A DNA stretch of 64,000 bases from Sulfitobacter sp. SK012 (GTDB lineage Bacteria; Pseudomonadota; Alphaproteobacteria; Rhodobacterales; Rhodobacteraceae), in the NCBI RefSeq assembly GCF_003352085.1, contig NZ_CP025804.1, forward strand, positions 310,001 through 374,000, in the 5' to 3' direction. The translations under genes were made by a program, and so were the position numbers. The first letter of the stretch is position 1, and each line of letters starts with the position of its first letter. The notes beneath the pieces are model-generated. The model searched no databases and was not told where the DNA came from. It worked only from the letters and a program-made list of their open reading frames with translations. Shown in pieces: positions 55,865-63,928 of this stretch.

Positions 55865-56016
55865 AGCGACAGACTTAGCTAGCTAAGTTTTTGGGCGCAA
55901 GTCTGTGAGGTGCCTCAACTTCCAACGCTTTGACGCGCTTTAGGATTTTGTCGTCAACAAAGCGGTAACAAAAGCCCTGGCAAAGCGTGAAACGCAGCGG
56001 AAAAGGAAAATGGGGC

Positions 56017-56043
56017 TTGGAACTAAACCGTTCGGTTTATACT
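56017..56043 (+). promoter_or_regulatory. Sigma-70-like promoter of tetR-I78 operon
   Basis: TTGGAA at 56017-56022 and TATACT at 56038-56043 with a 15-bp spacer, somewhat short. The operator covers the spacer and -10, so repressor binding would block polymerase. Start codon at 56072 follows. Confidence 0.5.
56024..56039. promoter_or_regulatory. Perfect TetR-type operator
   Basis: TAAACCG-TT-CGGTTTA, a 16-bp perfect palindrome, overlapping the putative -10 (TATACT at 56038-56043). The shape resembles operators reported for AcrR-like TetR repressors, so autorepression of the adjacent TetR-I78 operon is likely. Confidence 0.75.
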
Positions 56044-56071
56044 GTGGGCGCTGAATATTCCGGGGCTCAAC

Positions 56072-56689
56072 ATGGTTGTGACAGACGACATTATCCACAA
56101 GGGCCGCAAGTACGATCAGGTGCTTGATGGTGCGCGGGATGTTTTTATGGTTGATGGCTTTGAAGGAGCCAGCGTTGACGATATCGCGCGGGTGGCCAAT
56201 GTATCCAAGGCGACGCTTTATAAATACTTCCCCGACAAGCGGATCCTCTTCATGGAGGTCGCCAACGTCGAATGTCAGCGTCAGGCCCGTGCAGTGCTGG
56301 ACAGGGTCGATATGGCCGCGGAACCGCGCGGCGTTCTTGGCCAGACAGGACGGCATTTTCTGGGCTTTATCACCAGTAAATTGGGGCAGCAGATATTCCG
56401 CATTTGCGTGGCTGAATCGGATCGTTTTCCTGAACTGGGACAGCAGTTTTATAATTCTGGCCCTGCCACGATGCGCCGCGAAATGGCGTGCTATTTTGAA
56501 GCATCTGAGGCCCGTGGCGAACTGAAGATTGAGGATCGAGAGCTTGCCGCTGAACAATTCGCCGAGCTTTGCAAAGCAGAACTGTGGGCAAAACTGGTGT
56601 TTGGTGTTACCAAAACTGTAACGCAGGCTGAGATTGACCGGGTGGTTGATAGCGCAGTCGAAACATTTATGGCGAGGTATGGAACATGA
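56072..56689 (+). CDS. TetR/AcrR family transcriptional regulator
   Basis: 205 residues. The helix-turn-helix is GFEGASVDDIARVANVSKATLYKYFPDK (in parts DDIARVANVSKATLYKYF). The C-terminal ligand domain resembles the AcrR/TetR_C group. The palindrome at 56024-56039 lies in its own promoter, so it is most likely self-repressing. The next gene, an I78 inhibitor lipoprotein, overlaps by ATGA, which suggests they respond to the same signal. Ligand unknown. Confidence 0.92.
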   Translation: MVVTDDIIHKGRKYDQVLDGARDVFMVDGFEGASVDDIARVANVSKATLYKYFPDKRILFMEVANVECQRQARAVLDRVDMAAEPRGVLGQTGRHFLGFITSKLGQQIFRICVAESDRFPELGQQFYNSGPATMRREMACYFEASEARGELKIEDRELAAEQFAELCKAELWAKLVFGVTKTVTQAEIDRVVDSAVETFMARYGT

Positions 56690-56967
56690 AATTTATCCTG
56701 ATTGGTGCATTATTTTTGGCGGGCTGTGCGAACACGCCAACCGCAAATACGGCAGCGTCGACCGGCGTGGCGCAAGGTGCCTCCGATACCTGTAATGCCG
56801 CGGCCTACGCAGGTTTAGTTGGTCAGGACGCCGCATCCGCCCTCGCGGTGCCTGAGCCGAAGCGGAGCTACGGCCCTAATGATGCTGTTACGAGTGATTA
56901 CTTGGCAAACCGCGTCAACATCGAGCTCGATGATACAGATACCATCGTTGCGATTACCTGCGGCTAG
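56686..56967 (+). CDS. I78-family peptidase inhibitor lipoprotein
   Basis: 93 residues with a lipoprotein signal (FILIGALFLAGC, lipobox LAGC). The mature part has DTCNAAAYAGLVGQDAAS, then AVTSDYLANRVNIELDDTDT and the C-terminal IVAITCG, the I78 inhibitor pattern with its two cysteines and RxNI-like strand. I78 proteins block serine proteases. It is coupled to the TetR gene by ATGA and its stop overlaps paaK by 4 nt in the convergent direction. Confidence 0.88.
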   Translation: MKFILIGALFLAGCANTPTANTAASTGVAQGASDTCNAAAYAGLVGQDAASALAVPEPKRSYGPNDAVTSDYLANRVNIELDDTDTIVAITCG

Positions 56968-58274
56968 GCTTTGGGCCGATTGTCGATGATGCGCACTGCT
57001 TTGCCTTCGGACCGAGGCACCTGACCTGCATCCGCGACATCGACTTGAACGCTGATCCCGACGGCTTGTTTGATTTGTGACGATAGGGCGTGCGCAGCAG
57101 CGGTGCGCGCGTCCGGTGACATTGATGCGTGGGCGCATTCGCACAACACGCGCAGCTTATCCATCCGGTCCGGGCGGCTAAGTTCGATCTGGAAATGTGG
57201 GGCGAGGGCTGCAACCGTCATCAAGGCTTCTTCGATCTGCGTCGGAAAGACATTCACGCCACGCAAGATGATCATGTCATCGCTTCGCCCGGTGATTTTT
57301 TCCATCCGCCGCATGGTGCGCGCTGTACCAGCTAAAAGCCGCGTCAGGTCCCGCGTTCGGTATCGAATAATGGGAAATGCTTCTTTGGTGAGCGAGGTAA
57401 ATACCAGCTCGCCCTGTTCGCCTTCGGCTACCGGTTGGCCTGTTTCAGGGTTTATCACCTCTGGATAGAAGTGATCTTCCCAGATGTGGAGGCCGTCTTT
57501 TGTCTCTACACATTCGCACGCAACGCCGGGCCCCATGACTTCACTCAGACCGTAGATATCGACCGCATGCATGTCAAAAGCCTGTTCAATCTCAAGCCGC
57601 ATCGCGTTGGTCCAGGGCTCTGCACCAAAAATACCAACCTCAAGTGACGAGGTGCGCGGGTCTAGGCCCTGTGCGTGGAATTCATCCAATATCGACAAAG
57701 CATAAGAGGGTGTGACGGTGATGCCCTTAGGTTTGAAATCATCAATCAGACGGACCTGTCGCGATGTCATGCCGCCTGAGATCGGCACCGTCGTCAGACC
57801 CAGCGCATCTGCACCGAGATGGATGCCTAAGCCACCCGTAAACAGTCCGTACCCATATGCGTTGTGCAGCATATCGCCTCGCTGCAAACCAGATGCGCGC
57901 AGAGATCGTGCAACCACATCGCCCCAATTTTTGAGGTCCTGATCGGTATAGCCCACGACGGTCGGCTGCCCAGTGGTGCCCGATGACGCATGGATGCGCG
58001 CCACATCTTCGCGGGGTACGGCGAACATGCCGAAGGGATAATTGTTGCGCAAATCGGCTTTGGTCGTGAATGGGAATTTTGCCAGATCGCTTAGGTCTTG
58101 CAGATCGTCAGGATGAAGCCCCGCCGCATCAAAGCTGTCCTTGTAAAACGGCACATTGTCGTAGGCATGGCGCAGCGACCATTTCAGGCGATCAAGCTGA
58201 AGCGTCGAAATCTCGTCCCGCGAAGCAATCTCAATTGGATCAAGCGATGAAGGGGCAGGAGTGAGGTCTTTCAT
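56964..58274 (-). CDS. paaK: Phenylacetate-CoA ligase
   Basis: 436 residues. The P-loop ARIHASSGTTGQPTVVGYT (in part SSGTTGQPTVVGYT), YGLSEVMGPGVACEC and YRTRDLTRLLAG mark PaaK-type adenylating enzymes. The enzyme forms phenylacetyl-CoA from phenylacetate, CoA and ATP, the first step of the aerobic phenylacetate route. It overlaps paaI by ATGA. The oxygenase and downstream genes of the pathway are outside this window. Confidence 0.95.
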   Translation of the reverse strand: MKDLTPAPSSLDPIEIASRDEISTLQLDRLKWSLRHAYDNVPFYKDSFDAAGLHPDDLQDLSDLAKFPFTTKADLRNNYPFGMFAVPREDVARIHASSGTTGQPTVVGYTDQDLKNWGDVVARSLRASGLQRGDMLHNAYGYGLFTGGLGIHLGADALGLTTVPISGGMTSRQVRLIDDFKPKGITVTPSYALSILDEFHAQGLDPRTSSLEVGIFGAEPWTNAMRLEIEQAFDMHAVDIYGLSEVMGPGVACECVETKDGLHIWEDHFYPEVINPETGQPVAEGEQGELVFTSLTKEAFPIIRYRTRDLTRLLAGTARTMRRMEKITGRSDDMIILRGVNVFPTQIEEALMTVAALAPHFQIELSRPDRMDKLRVLCECAHASMSPDARTAAAHALSSQIKQAVGISVQVDVADAGQVPRSEGKAVRIIDNRPKA

Positions 58275-58711
58275 TCGGATGTACTTTCCTCAGGGAAATG
58301 CTGGCCTTTGATGCGGCGCGACAGGCCGCGAAAAAGTGCGACACTCCGGCCATCTCCGCCCGTTACGGTCACGTCATATGTACCTGATCGCCCTCTGATG
58401 GACACCTCAACCGCCGTCGCGGTCAAACGTTCGCCAAGTGCGCCGGGAGTAAGATAAGTAATCTGATTTTGCTGGGCGAGGGCCAGTTGGTTGTAACTGT
58501 TGCAGGCAAAGGCAAACGCACTGTCAGCAAGCGTAAAGATGTAGCCGCCGTGGCAAATCTGATGACCATTCAGCATGGTGGCGGTCACTTCCATCGACAA
58601 AGTCGCCGCGCCGGGGGCGATAGCGTCGATTTGCATGCCCAACGAGCGCGACGCAGTATCGTTCGCCATCATCGCCTCAGCGCTTTTTTCGGCTCGGGCT
58701 TGGGGAGTCAT
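58271..58711 (-). CDS. paaI: Hydroxyphenylacetyl-CoA thioesterase PaaI
   Basis: 146 residues. MEVTATMLNGHQICHGGYIFTLADSAFAFACNS (in parts NGHQICHGGYIFTLADSAFA) is the PaaI hotdog core with the catalytic Asp in the helix. PaaI removes CoA from dead-end ring-hydroxylated intermediates and protects the CoA pool. Precedes paaK in the same operon and overlaps it. Confidence 0.93.
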   Translation of the reverse strand: MTPQARAEKSAEAMMANDTASRSLGMQIDAIAPGAATLSMEVTATMLNGHQICHGGYIFTLADSAFAFACNSYNQLALAQQNQITYLTPGALGERLTATAVEVSIRGRSGTYDVTVTGGDGRSVALFRGLSRRIKGQHFPEESTSE

Positions 58712-58827
58712 CGTAACACCTCAATGTGTTTCAAGTTCGGAAGAGGATCAACTATTTCGGTAACGCTTTCAAGAGAATTGATCGGTGACACTTGATTTGA
58801 CCTGCCAAGAGCGCGACTGTCAAAGTT

Positions 58828-59175
58828 ATGACATCTCCGTTCCAGACGCCGCCACAGATTTCTGACCATCCAGTCGAGCAGATCGCCTTTCACCGTACTG
58901 AATTGGCGATCATTCTATCGCTCTACGGCCGTATGGTAGCTGCTGGAGAATGGCGCGACTACGGCATTTCCTGTCTACGCGAAGTAGCTGTATTCTCGAT
59001 CTTTCGGCGGACTGCCGAGGTACCGCTTTACCGCATAGAAAAGCGTCCCAAGCTACGCGGTAGGCAAGGAATGTATGCGGTGATCGGGCCTGGTGGCCAA
59101 ATACTGCGTCGCGGACACGACCTTAAAGCAGTCATGCGGGTACTAGAACGAAAACTGATTCGGGCGGTCGACTAA
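58828..59175 (+). CDS. DUF2794 domain-containing protein
   Basis: 115 residues. VEQIAFHRTELAIILSLYGRMVAAGEWRDYGI (in parts FHRTELAIILSLYGRMVAAG and EWRDYGI), AVFSIFRRTAEVPLYRIEKR and LRGRQGMYAVIGPGGQILRRG (in part) define the alphaproteobacterial DUF2794. Function unknown; it is divergent from paaI and convergent with the NlpC gene. Confidence 0.92.
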   Translation: MTSPFQTPPQISDHPVEQIAFHRTELAIILSLYGRMVAAGEWRDYGISCLREVAVFSIFRRTAEVPLYRIEKRPKLRGRQGMYAVIGPGGQILRRGHDLKAVMRVLERKLIRAVD

Positions 59176-59196
59176 CTGCTTCTCAATGAAGGGGCG

Positions 59197-59979
59197 TCAA
59201 AGCAGACGCTTGTGCGCTGTGACTGGCCCGTCTGTTTGTGCAATGCGGGTGATGGCCTGCGCAATGGGTTCATAGCTCACCGACATTGTGTGCGCGTTGG
59301 CGTGGATCAAAGTCTTCGGGCTGCAGACAATGGCCACGTGACCTTTCCAGAAGAGTAAATCATTGCGTTGAAGGGGCGTACCATTTGGCAGCGCGGTGCC
59401 CACTGAGGCCTCCTGCATATCGGCATCGCCGGGGCAGGGGATGTTGCATGCGATGCAGGCCATCTGGACGAGGCCAGAGCAATCAATGCCCTGACGGCTG
59501 TTGCCTCCCCAAAGATACGGCGTGCCCACAAGCATTTCAGCCATGACTGTGGGATCATTGGATGGCTCAGAAATTGGCTTGACGTGTCGGCGCGGGATGA
59601 ACCCTTGGGGCGTTTGGACAAATGATCCTTCTTCTTTCAGAACCGTCACCGTACAGCCAAAGCTGAGCGGCATCTGGTCCGGGCTTTTCATATCTGCGCG
59701 GAGGTAAACATGGCTGGCCGGGTTGCTGATCCGATGGCTAGGCGTAGTTTCAGCGCCTAGGCTTTGCGTCTCAACATATCCGCAATACCCATCCAATTTA
59801 GCCTGGACATAAGACCACCCGCCCTGTTGTGACAAAACCTTAACGCTGGCCCCTAGCAAAAGTTGACGATCGCGTGGGCCTTTTGGTGTTCGGCAAAGAT
59901 CGGTGATCGGCCTAACCAATGAGGCAGGCGTGCGGGCCTCCACCAGCGCAGGATCTGGGGTTAAACGCGGATCGGTCAT
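59197..59979 (-). CDS. NlpC/P60 (C40) family peptidase with SH3-like domain
   Basis: 260 residues. Residues 20-150 carry one or two bacterial SH3-like segments (LLLGASVKVLSQQGGWSYV, LDGYCGYVETQSL), then the catalytic domain: Cys in GIDCSGLVQMA, His in KTLIHANAHTMSV. No signal peptide is apparent. The enzyme probably cuts gamma-D-Glu-DAP bonds in peptidoglycan peptides. It overlaps the upstream pepB-like gene by ATGA; the pair suggests recycling of muropeptides and peptides. Confidence 0.92.
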   Translation of the reverse strand: MTDPRLTPDPALVEARTPASLVRPITDLCRTPKGPRDRQLLLGASVKVLSQQGGWSYVQAKLDGYCGYVETQSLGAETTPSHRISNPASHVYLRADMKSPDQMPLSFGCTVTVLKEEGSFVQTPQGFIPRRHVKPISEPSNDPTVMAEMLVGTPYLWGGNSRQGIDCSGLVQMACIACNIPCPGDADMQEASVGTALPNGTPLQRNDLLFWKGHVAIVCSPKTLIHANAHTMSVSYEPIAQAITRIAQTDGPVTAHKRLL

Positions 59980-61358
59980 TTGCCCAAGATGTCGTCGAGG
60001 CCCGCAAAAAGAGCACGCGTAGCTTGGCCAACGCCGCCTTTGTGCCGGGCGGGTGCGGCGCTTGGTTGCCAGCCATAGATATCAAAATGGGCATAGGCGC
60101 TTTGGGTGACAAAGCGGCGCAGGAAAAGCGCTGCGGTGATACAGCCCGCAAATCCGCCCGACGGCGCATTGTCCAAATCGGCGATACCGGGTTCGATCAT
60201 CGTTTCGTAAGGATTGTGGAAAGGCATGCGCCAAACCGGATCGGCAATCCGGTTTGCAGCGTTTTCAAGCGCTGCGCAAAAGGATGGTGCATCGCTGAAA
60301 TAGGGTGCGAGGTCAGGACCGACCGCCACCCGTGCTGCCCCCGTCAGGGTCGCCATGGAAATGATCTGATCCGGCTTTTCTTCGTCTGCTAGCGCTAACG
60401 CATCCGCTAAGACCAACCGCCCTTCCGCATCGGTGTTGTTAATCTCAACAGTCAAACCTTTGCGCGAGGTCAAGATATCTTGGGGCCGGAACGCGTTGCT
60501 TGAGATTGAGTTTTCTACGGCCGGGATCAGCACACGCAACCGGACCTTAGTGCCCGTCGCCATAATCATATGCGCAAGGCCAAGTACGGCGGCAGCACCG
60601 CCCATATCTTTTTTCATCAGACCCATCGATGCTCCGGGTTTGATATTCAGCCCGCCGGTGTCGAAACAAACCCCTTTGCCGACGAGCGTCAGCGTGGGCC
60701 CGTCCTCCCCCCAGCGCATGTCGATAAGACGGGGCGCACGGTCGGCGGCACGGCCAACCGTGTGGATCATGGGGAGGTTATTTTCCAAGAGCGCGTCGCC
60801 GGTGGTGACTTCGATCGTCGCGCTATGGGTTATTGCTAGGTTGCGCGCCGCGTCTTCGAGGTCGGGCGGCCCCATGTCAGATGCGGGCGTGTTGATGAGG
60901 GTGCGGGTCAGCGCCTCGCCGTTGGCGATCGCCTCGACTTTGGCCGCGTCAACGCCCGCGGGCGCAACAAGAAGTGCGGCCATCGGAGCGATTTTACGGT
61001 AGCGGTCAAATCGGTAGCCCGCCAAGAGCCAGCCGAGCGCTTCGGTTTCGGCGGTGTCATCTGGTAAGCCGCTGGCAATAGCATAGATACCTTTGGGCAG
61101 TTTGCTGGCAGCTGCGGCCAAATGAAACCGTGCCCGTGCGCGGGTTGGTGCAGTACCCCACCCAACAAGAGCCATGGCAGGGCTACCATCGGAACCCGCA
61201 ATAACCAGTGCCTGCCCCAATCCTGCTGTGAATGTATTGGCAGCGACCCAATTTTGAATTTGGACCGACTGATCCTTCAGCCATCCTGCAAGCGCATCTT
61301 TTGACAAAATATGCAGGGGAATTGATGCAGCGGATGGATCGGCGAAACACAGGGGCAT
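59976..61358 (-). CDS. Leucyl aminopeptidase family protein (M17)
   Basis: 460 residues. The M17 metal and catalytic motifs are VGKGVCFDTGGLNIKPGASM, MKKDMGGAAAVLGLA and NTDAEGRLVLADALALAD. N-terminal macro-like domain shorter than in E. coli PepA, close to the PepB-like roseobacter form. It releases N-terminal amino acids from peptides in the cytosol. ATGA overlap with the NlpC gene downstream. Confidence 0.94.
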   Translation of the reverse strand: MPLCFADPSAASIPLHILSKDALAGWLKDQSVQIQNWVAANTFTAGLGQALVIAGSDGSPAMALVGWGTAPTRARARFHLAAAASKLPKGIYAIASGLPDDTAETEALGWLLAGYRFDRYRKIAPMAALLVAPAGVDAAKVEAIANGEALTRTLINTPASDMGPPDLEDAARNLAITHSATIEVTTGDALLENNLPMIHTVGRAADRAPRLIDMRWGEDGPTLTLVGKGVCFDTGGLNIKPGASMGLMKKDMGGAAAVLGLAHMIMATGTKVRLRVLIPAVENSISSNAFRPQDILTSRKGLTVEINNTDAEGRLVLADALALADEEKPDQIISMATLTGAARVAVGPDLAPYFSDAPSFCAALENAANRIADPVWRMPFHNPYETMIEPGIADLDNAPSGGFAGCITAALFLRRFVTQSAYAHFDIYGWQPSAAPARHKGGVGQATRALFAGLDDILGK

Positions 61359-61436
61359 GGGACGGCAAGCCTTTCAGCGGGGGTACATTTGCCCGCAGCC
61401 TAGCTTTTCCTGCACCCGTCGCAAGGGACGGTTTTG

Positions 61437-61820
61437 TCAGATGCCCAAATCCTCGATATCCCAAATTGCTGTCAGCGACCGTTCCCCAATGCGCAACAGC
61501 CGTGACAAGGTCGCTGCAAGGGAAACTGGATCGTCAGCATCGATGCAGCCCGTCACATCACCTGCTACCAGAGCAAGCCGTTGCATTCCAATTTGCTCGG
61601 CAATCGCTATCAGCGACCGGACATTTTTGCGTAACTCTGGCATACGACCCTCGCGGTAGAGCGTATCGCACTGCGTCATCCGCAATGAGAGTTCCTCCAG
61701 TGCGCGACACACTACGTCTTCTGCGCCTGCTTCACCCAGTTGCGTATAAAGCGCCCCAAGTCTTTCCTGATCAACACTGACAGGTTCCGACGGTCGTATT
61801 TGCATGACCTGCATTCTCAT
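61437..61820 (-). CDS. Hypothetical protein with a degenerate HPt-like fold
   Basis: 127 residues, all helical in appearance. The stretch ELRKNVRSLIAIAEQIGMQR resembles the HPt helix (ALARAAHSLKGSAGNLG), with Arg68 where the phosphorylated His should be. That suggests a phosphotransfer-like scaffold that cannot carry phosphate. An ATG at 61814 has a better-spaced ribosome-binding site (AAGGG then 9 nt) than that at 61820. It is divergent from the carbonic anhydrase gene. Family unknown; the HPt comparison is by eye. Confidence 0.65.
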   Translation of the reverse strand: MRMQVMQIRPSEPVSVDQERLGALYTQLGEAGAEDVVCRALEELSLRMTQCDTLYREGRMPELRKNVRSLIAIAEQIGMQRLALVAGDVTGCIDADDPVSLAATLSRLLRIGERSLTAIWDIEDLGI

Positions 61821-61964
61821 TCACCCTTGAACCAAACCCCAACACACGGTGGGACATTACGCGGACATTGGTTCCCAAATGGTTGAGGTCAAAGCCCGTT
61901 TTCGCTCGAATTCGCGTTGAATTCGCAGTATCGAGGCAAGGCAATTGCAAGAAGGACCGCAGAG

Positions 61965-62615
61965 ATGGATCGTGCCAAACCGCTGCCAAACTATCTTATT
62001 CAGCGCTACCACGGCTGGAAAGCAACGAGTTACGCCGAAAATCAGGCTTGGTATCGCAAGCTGGCGACGGATGGCCAGCATCCTCGGGCCATGGTGATTT
62101 CATGTTGTGACAGCCGGGTTCACGTGACCTCGATCTTTGGTGCTGATCAGGGCGAGTTCTTTATTCACAGAAATATTGCGAATCTGGTACCGCCTTACCT
62201 GCCCGATGGCGAACAGCACGGCACGTCGGCTGCGGTGGAATATGCGGTTCGTGTGTTGAAGGTCGCGCATCTGATTGTGCTGGGCCATTCGAACTGTGGT
62301 GGCGTGCAAGGGTGCATAAACATGTGCCAGGGCGAAGCCCCCGAACTGGAAGCCAAGGATAGTTTTGTTGGACGTTGGATGGATATCCTGCGCCCCAAGT
62401 TTGAGCTTGTGCGCGATATCGAAGATCCAGCTGAACAACAGCGCCAACTTGAAAAACACTCGGTGATGATCTCGCTTGAGAACTTGCTTACCTTTCCTTG
62501 GATTCAGGACAAGGTCGACAGCGGCGAGATGACACTCCATGGCATGTGGACAGACATCGCTGAGGGCGGACTTGAATACTACAGCCCCACCACGGAGTCG
62601 TTCCAACCTGTTTAG
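61965..62615 (+). CDS. Beta-class carbonic anhydrase
   Basis: 216 residues from the ATG at 61965, preceded by AAGGA. The zinc ligands are Cys48 in SCCDSRV with the CxDxR dyad Asp49/Arg51, His108 and Cys111 in GHSNCGG. It interconverts CO2 and bicarbonate. Directly downstream are a bicarbonate transporter and an SbtB-like PII protein, so it is likely part of a bicarbonate uptake unit. Upstream 61821-61964 is the divergent promoter region. Confidence 0.96.
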   Translation: MDRAKPLPNYLIQRYHGWKATSYAENQAWYRKLATDGQHPRAMVISCCDSRVHVTSIFGADQGEFFIHRNIANLVPPYLPDGEQHGTSAAVEYAVRVLKVAHLIVLGHSNCGGVQGCINMCQGEAPELEAKDSFVGRWMDILRPKFELVRDIEDPAEQQRQLEKHSVMISLENLLTFPWIQDKVDSGEMTLHGMWTDIAEGGLEYYSPTTESFQPV

Positions 62616-62623
62616 GATTATTA

Positions 62624-63604
62624 GTGTCTGACCTCCTCAGCCTTGCTGCCGACAATTTACTTTCGCCGATCATCTTAAGCTTTGTGCTGGGGCTGCTGGC
62701 CGCACTTGCCCGTTCGGATCTAAGCATCCCCGAGGCAGTCGCGAAGGGTATGTCAATATATCTCCTCTTTGCGATTGGCTTTAAGGGGGGCGCGAGCGTG
62801 GCTGCCTATGGGTTGGACGCCCGACTAGGGATGTCGCTTTTGGCAGGCGTTTTGTTGTCTGCCGCGTTGCCGTTCATCGCCTTTGGCTTACTGCGTGTCA
62901 TGACGCAAATGAGCCGTCTTGATGCCGCGGCTGTGGCAGCACATTACGGGTCGATTTCCATCGTGACCTTCGTTGCGGCCACGTCAGTGCTTGAGGGGCG
63001 CGGAATTCCTTCGGAGGGCTACATGGTCGCTGTTGCCGCAGCGATGGAGGCCCCCGCGATCCTTTCAGCGCTCTGGTTGGTGTCACGTGGCGGCGAGGGC
63101 GCACGTAGGATGGACAATGCTCTGTTGCGGGAGATCATGCTTAACGGCTCTATCGTGTTATTAATCGGGGCGTTTGTGATCGGTTGGGCCACGGGTGAAG
63201 ACGGGCTTGCGGAAATTTCCAGTTTTATCGTGTCACCGTTCAAAGGTGTGCTCTGCCTTTTCCTCTTGGACATGGGGCTGGTCGCGGGGCGTGGTTTGCG
63301 CGGGGGCGGCGCTATCTTGCGGCCTGGCGTGCTGGCATTCGGTATCGCGATGCCGCTTGTAGGCGCGAGCGTTGGTTTGGCCGCGGGCTTGATGCTGGGC
63401 CTTTTGCCCGGCGGCGTTGTGTTGATGATGGTGCTGTCTGCATCCGCCTCCTACATTGCCGTGCCTGCCGCGATGCGCGTAGCACTGCCCGAGGCGAACC
63501 CATCGCTCTATTTGACGTTGTCACTTGGGGTGACTTTTCCGTTCAACCTGACCGTCGGTATCCCGCTTTATGTGGCGGTCGCCCTTGCAGTCACCGGAGG
63601 CTGA
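62624..63604 (+). CDS. sbtA: Sodium-dependent bicarbonate transporter SbtA
   Basis: 326 residues from a GTG at 62624 after AGGA. Ten hydrophobic helices in two inverted halves. ILSFVLGLLAALARSDLSIPE, IYLLFAIGFKGGASVA and VAAHYGSISIVTFVAA are SbtA/DUF897 hallmarks, with GFKGG and HYGS at substrate and sodium positions. SbtA imports bicarbonate with sodium. It lies between the carbonic anhydrase and a PII-like gene, 8 and 3 nt apart, an SbtA-SbtB operon. Confidence 0.92.
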   Translation: MSDLLSLAADNLLSPIILSFVLGLLAALARSDLSIPEAVAKGMSIYLLFAIGFKGGASVAAYGLDARLGMSLLAGVLLSAALPFIAFGLLRVMTQMSRLDAAAVAAHYGSISIVTFVAATSVLEGRGIPSEGYMVAVAAAMEAPAILSALWLVSRGGEGARRMDNALLREIMLNGSIVLLIGAFVIGWATGEDGLAEISSFIVSPFKGVLCLFLLDMGLVAGRGLRGGGAILRPGVLAFGIAMPLVGASVGLAAGLMLGLLPGGVVLMMVLSASASYIAVPAAMRVALPEANPSLYLTLSLGVTFPFNLTVGIPLYVAVALAVTGG

Positions 63605-63607
63605 AAC

Positions 63608-63919
63608 ATGCAGACACACCGCGCCAAACGGGTAGAGATCACAATCGAAACAGTGATGCAGTCGCGCCTAACCGACGCATTGGAAAAGGCTGGGGTTACT
63701 GGTTATTCCGTCTTGCCGGTGCTCGGCGGCTCTGGCCGATCTGGCGCTTGGACCAGAGCCGGCCAAGTCAGCCGTGGACAAGGGATGGTACAGATCATCT
63801 GCATCATCCAAGAGGACCGGCTAGAGGCGTTACTTGATGCTGCGTTCGCTGTTGTTGAACGCCACATCGGTGTGGTCAGTGTCGTCGATTGCGACGTCCT
63901 GCGGGCCGAACGTTTCTAA
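63608..63919 (+). CDS. sbtB: SbtB-like PII family regulator
   Basis: 103 residues. The fold is that of PII proteins (KRVEITIETVMQSRLTDALEKAG in parts; VQIICIIQEDRLEALLDAAF), and its position directly after sbtA identifies it as the SbtB-type partner that inhibits SbtA in response to adenine nucleotides in cyanobacteria. The T-loop region GGSGRSGAWTRAGQVSRGQG differs from nitrogen-control GlnB. It has no C-terminal cysteine pair like that of the cyanobacterial R-loop. Confidence 0.85.
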   Translation: MQTHRAKRVEITIETVMQSRLTDALEKAGVTGYSVLPVLGGSGRSGAWTRAGQVSRGQGMVQIICIIQEDRLEALLDAAFAVVERHIGVVSVVDCDVLRAERF

Positions 63920-63928
63920 GCCGCGCCG

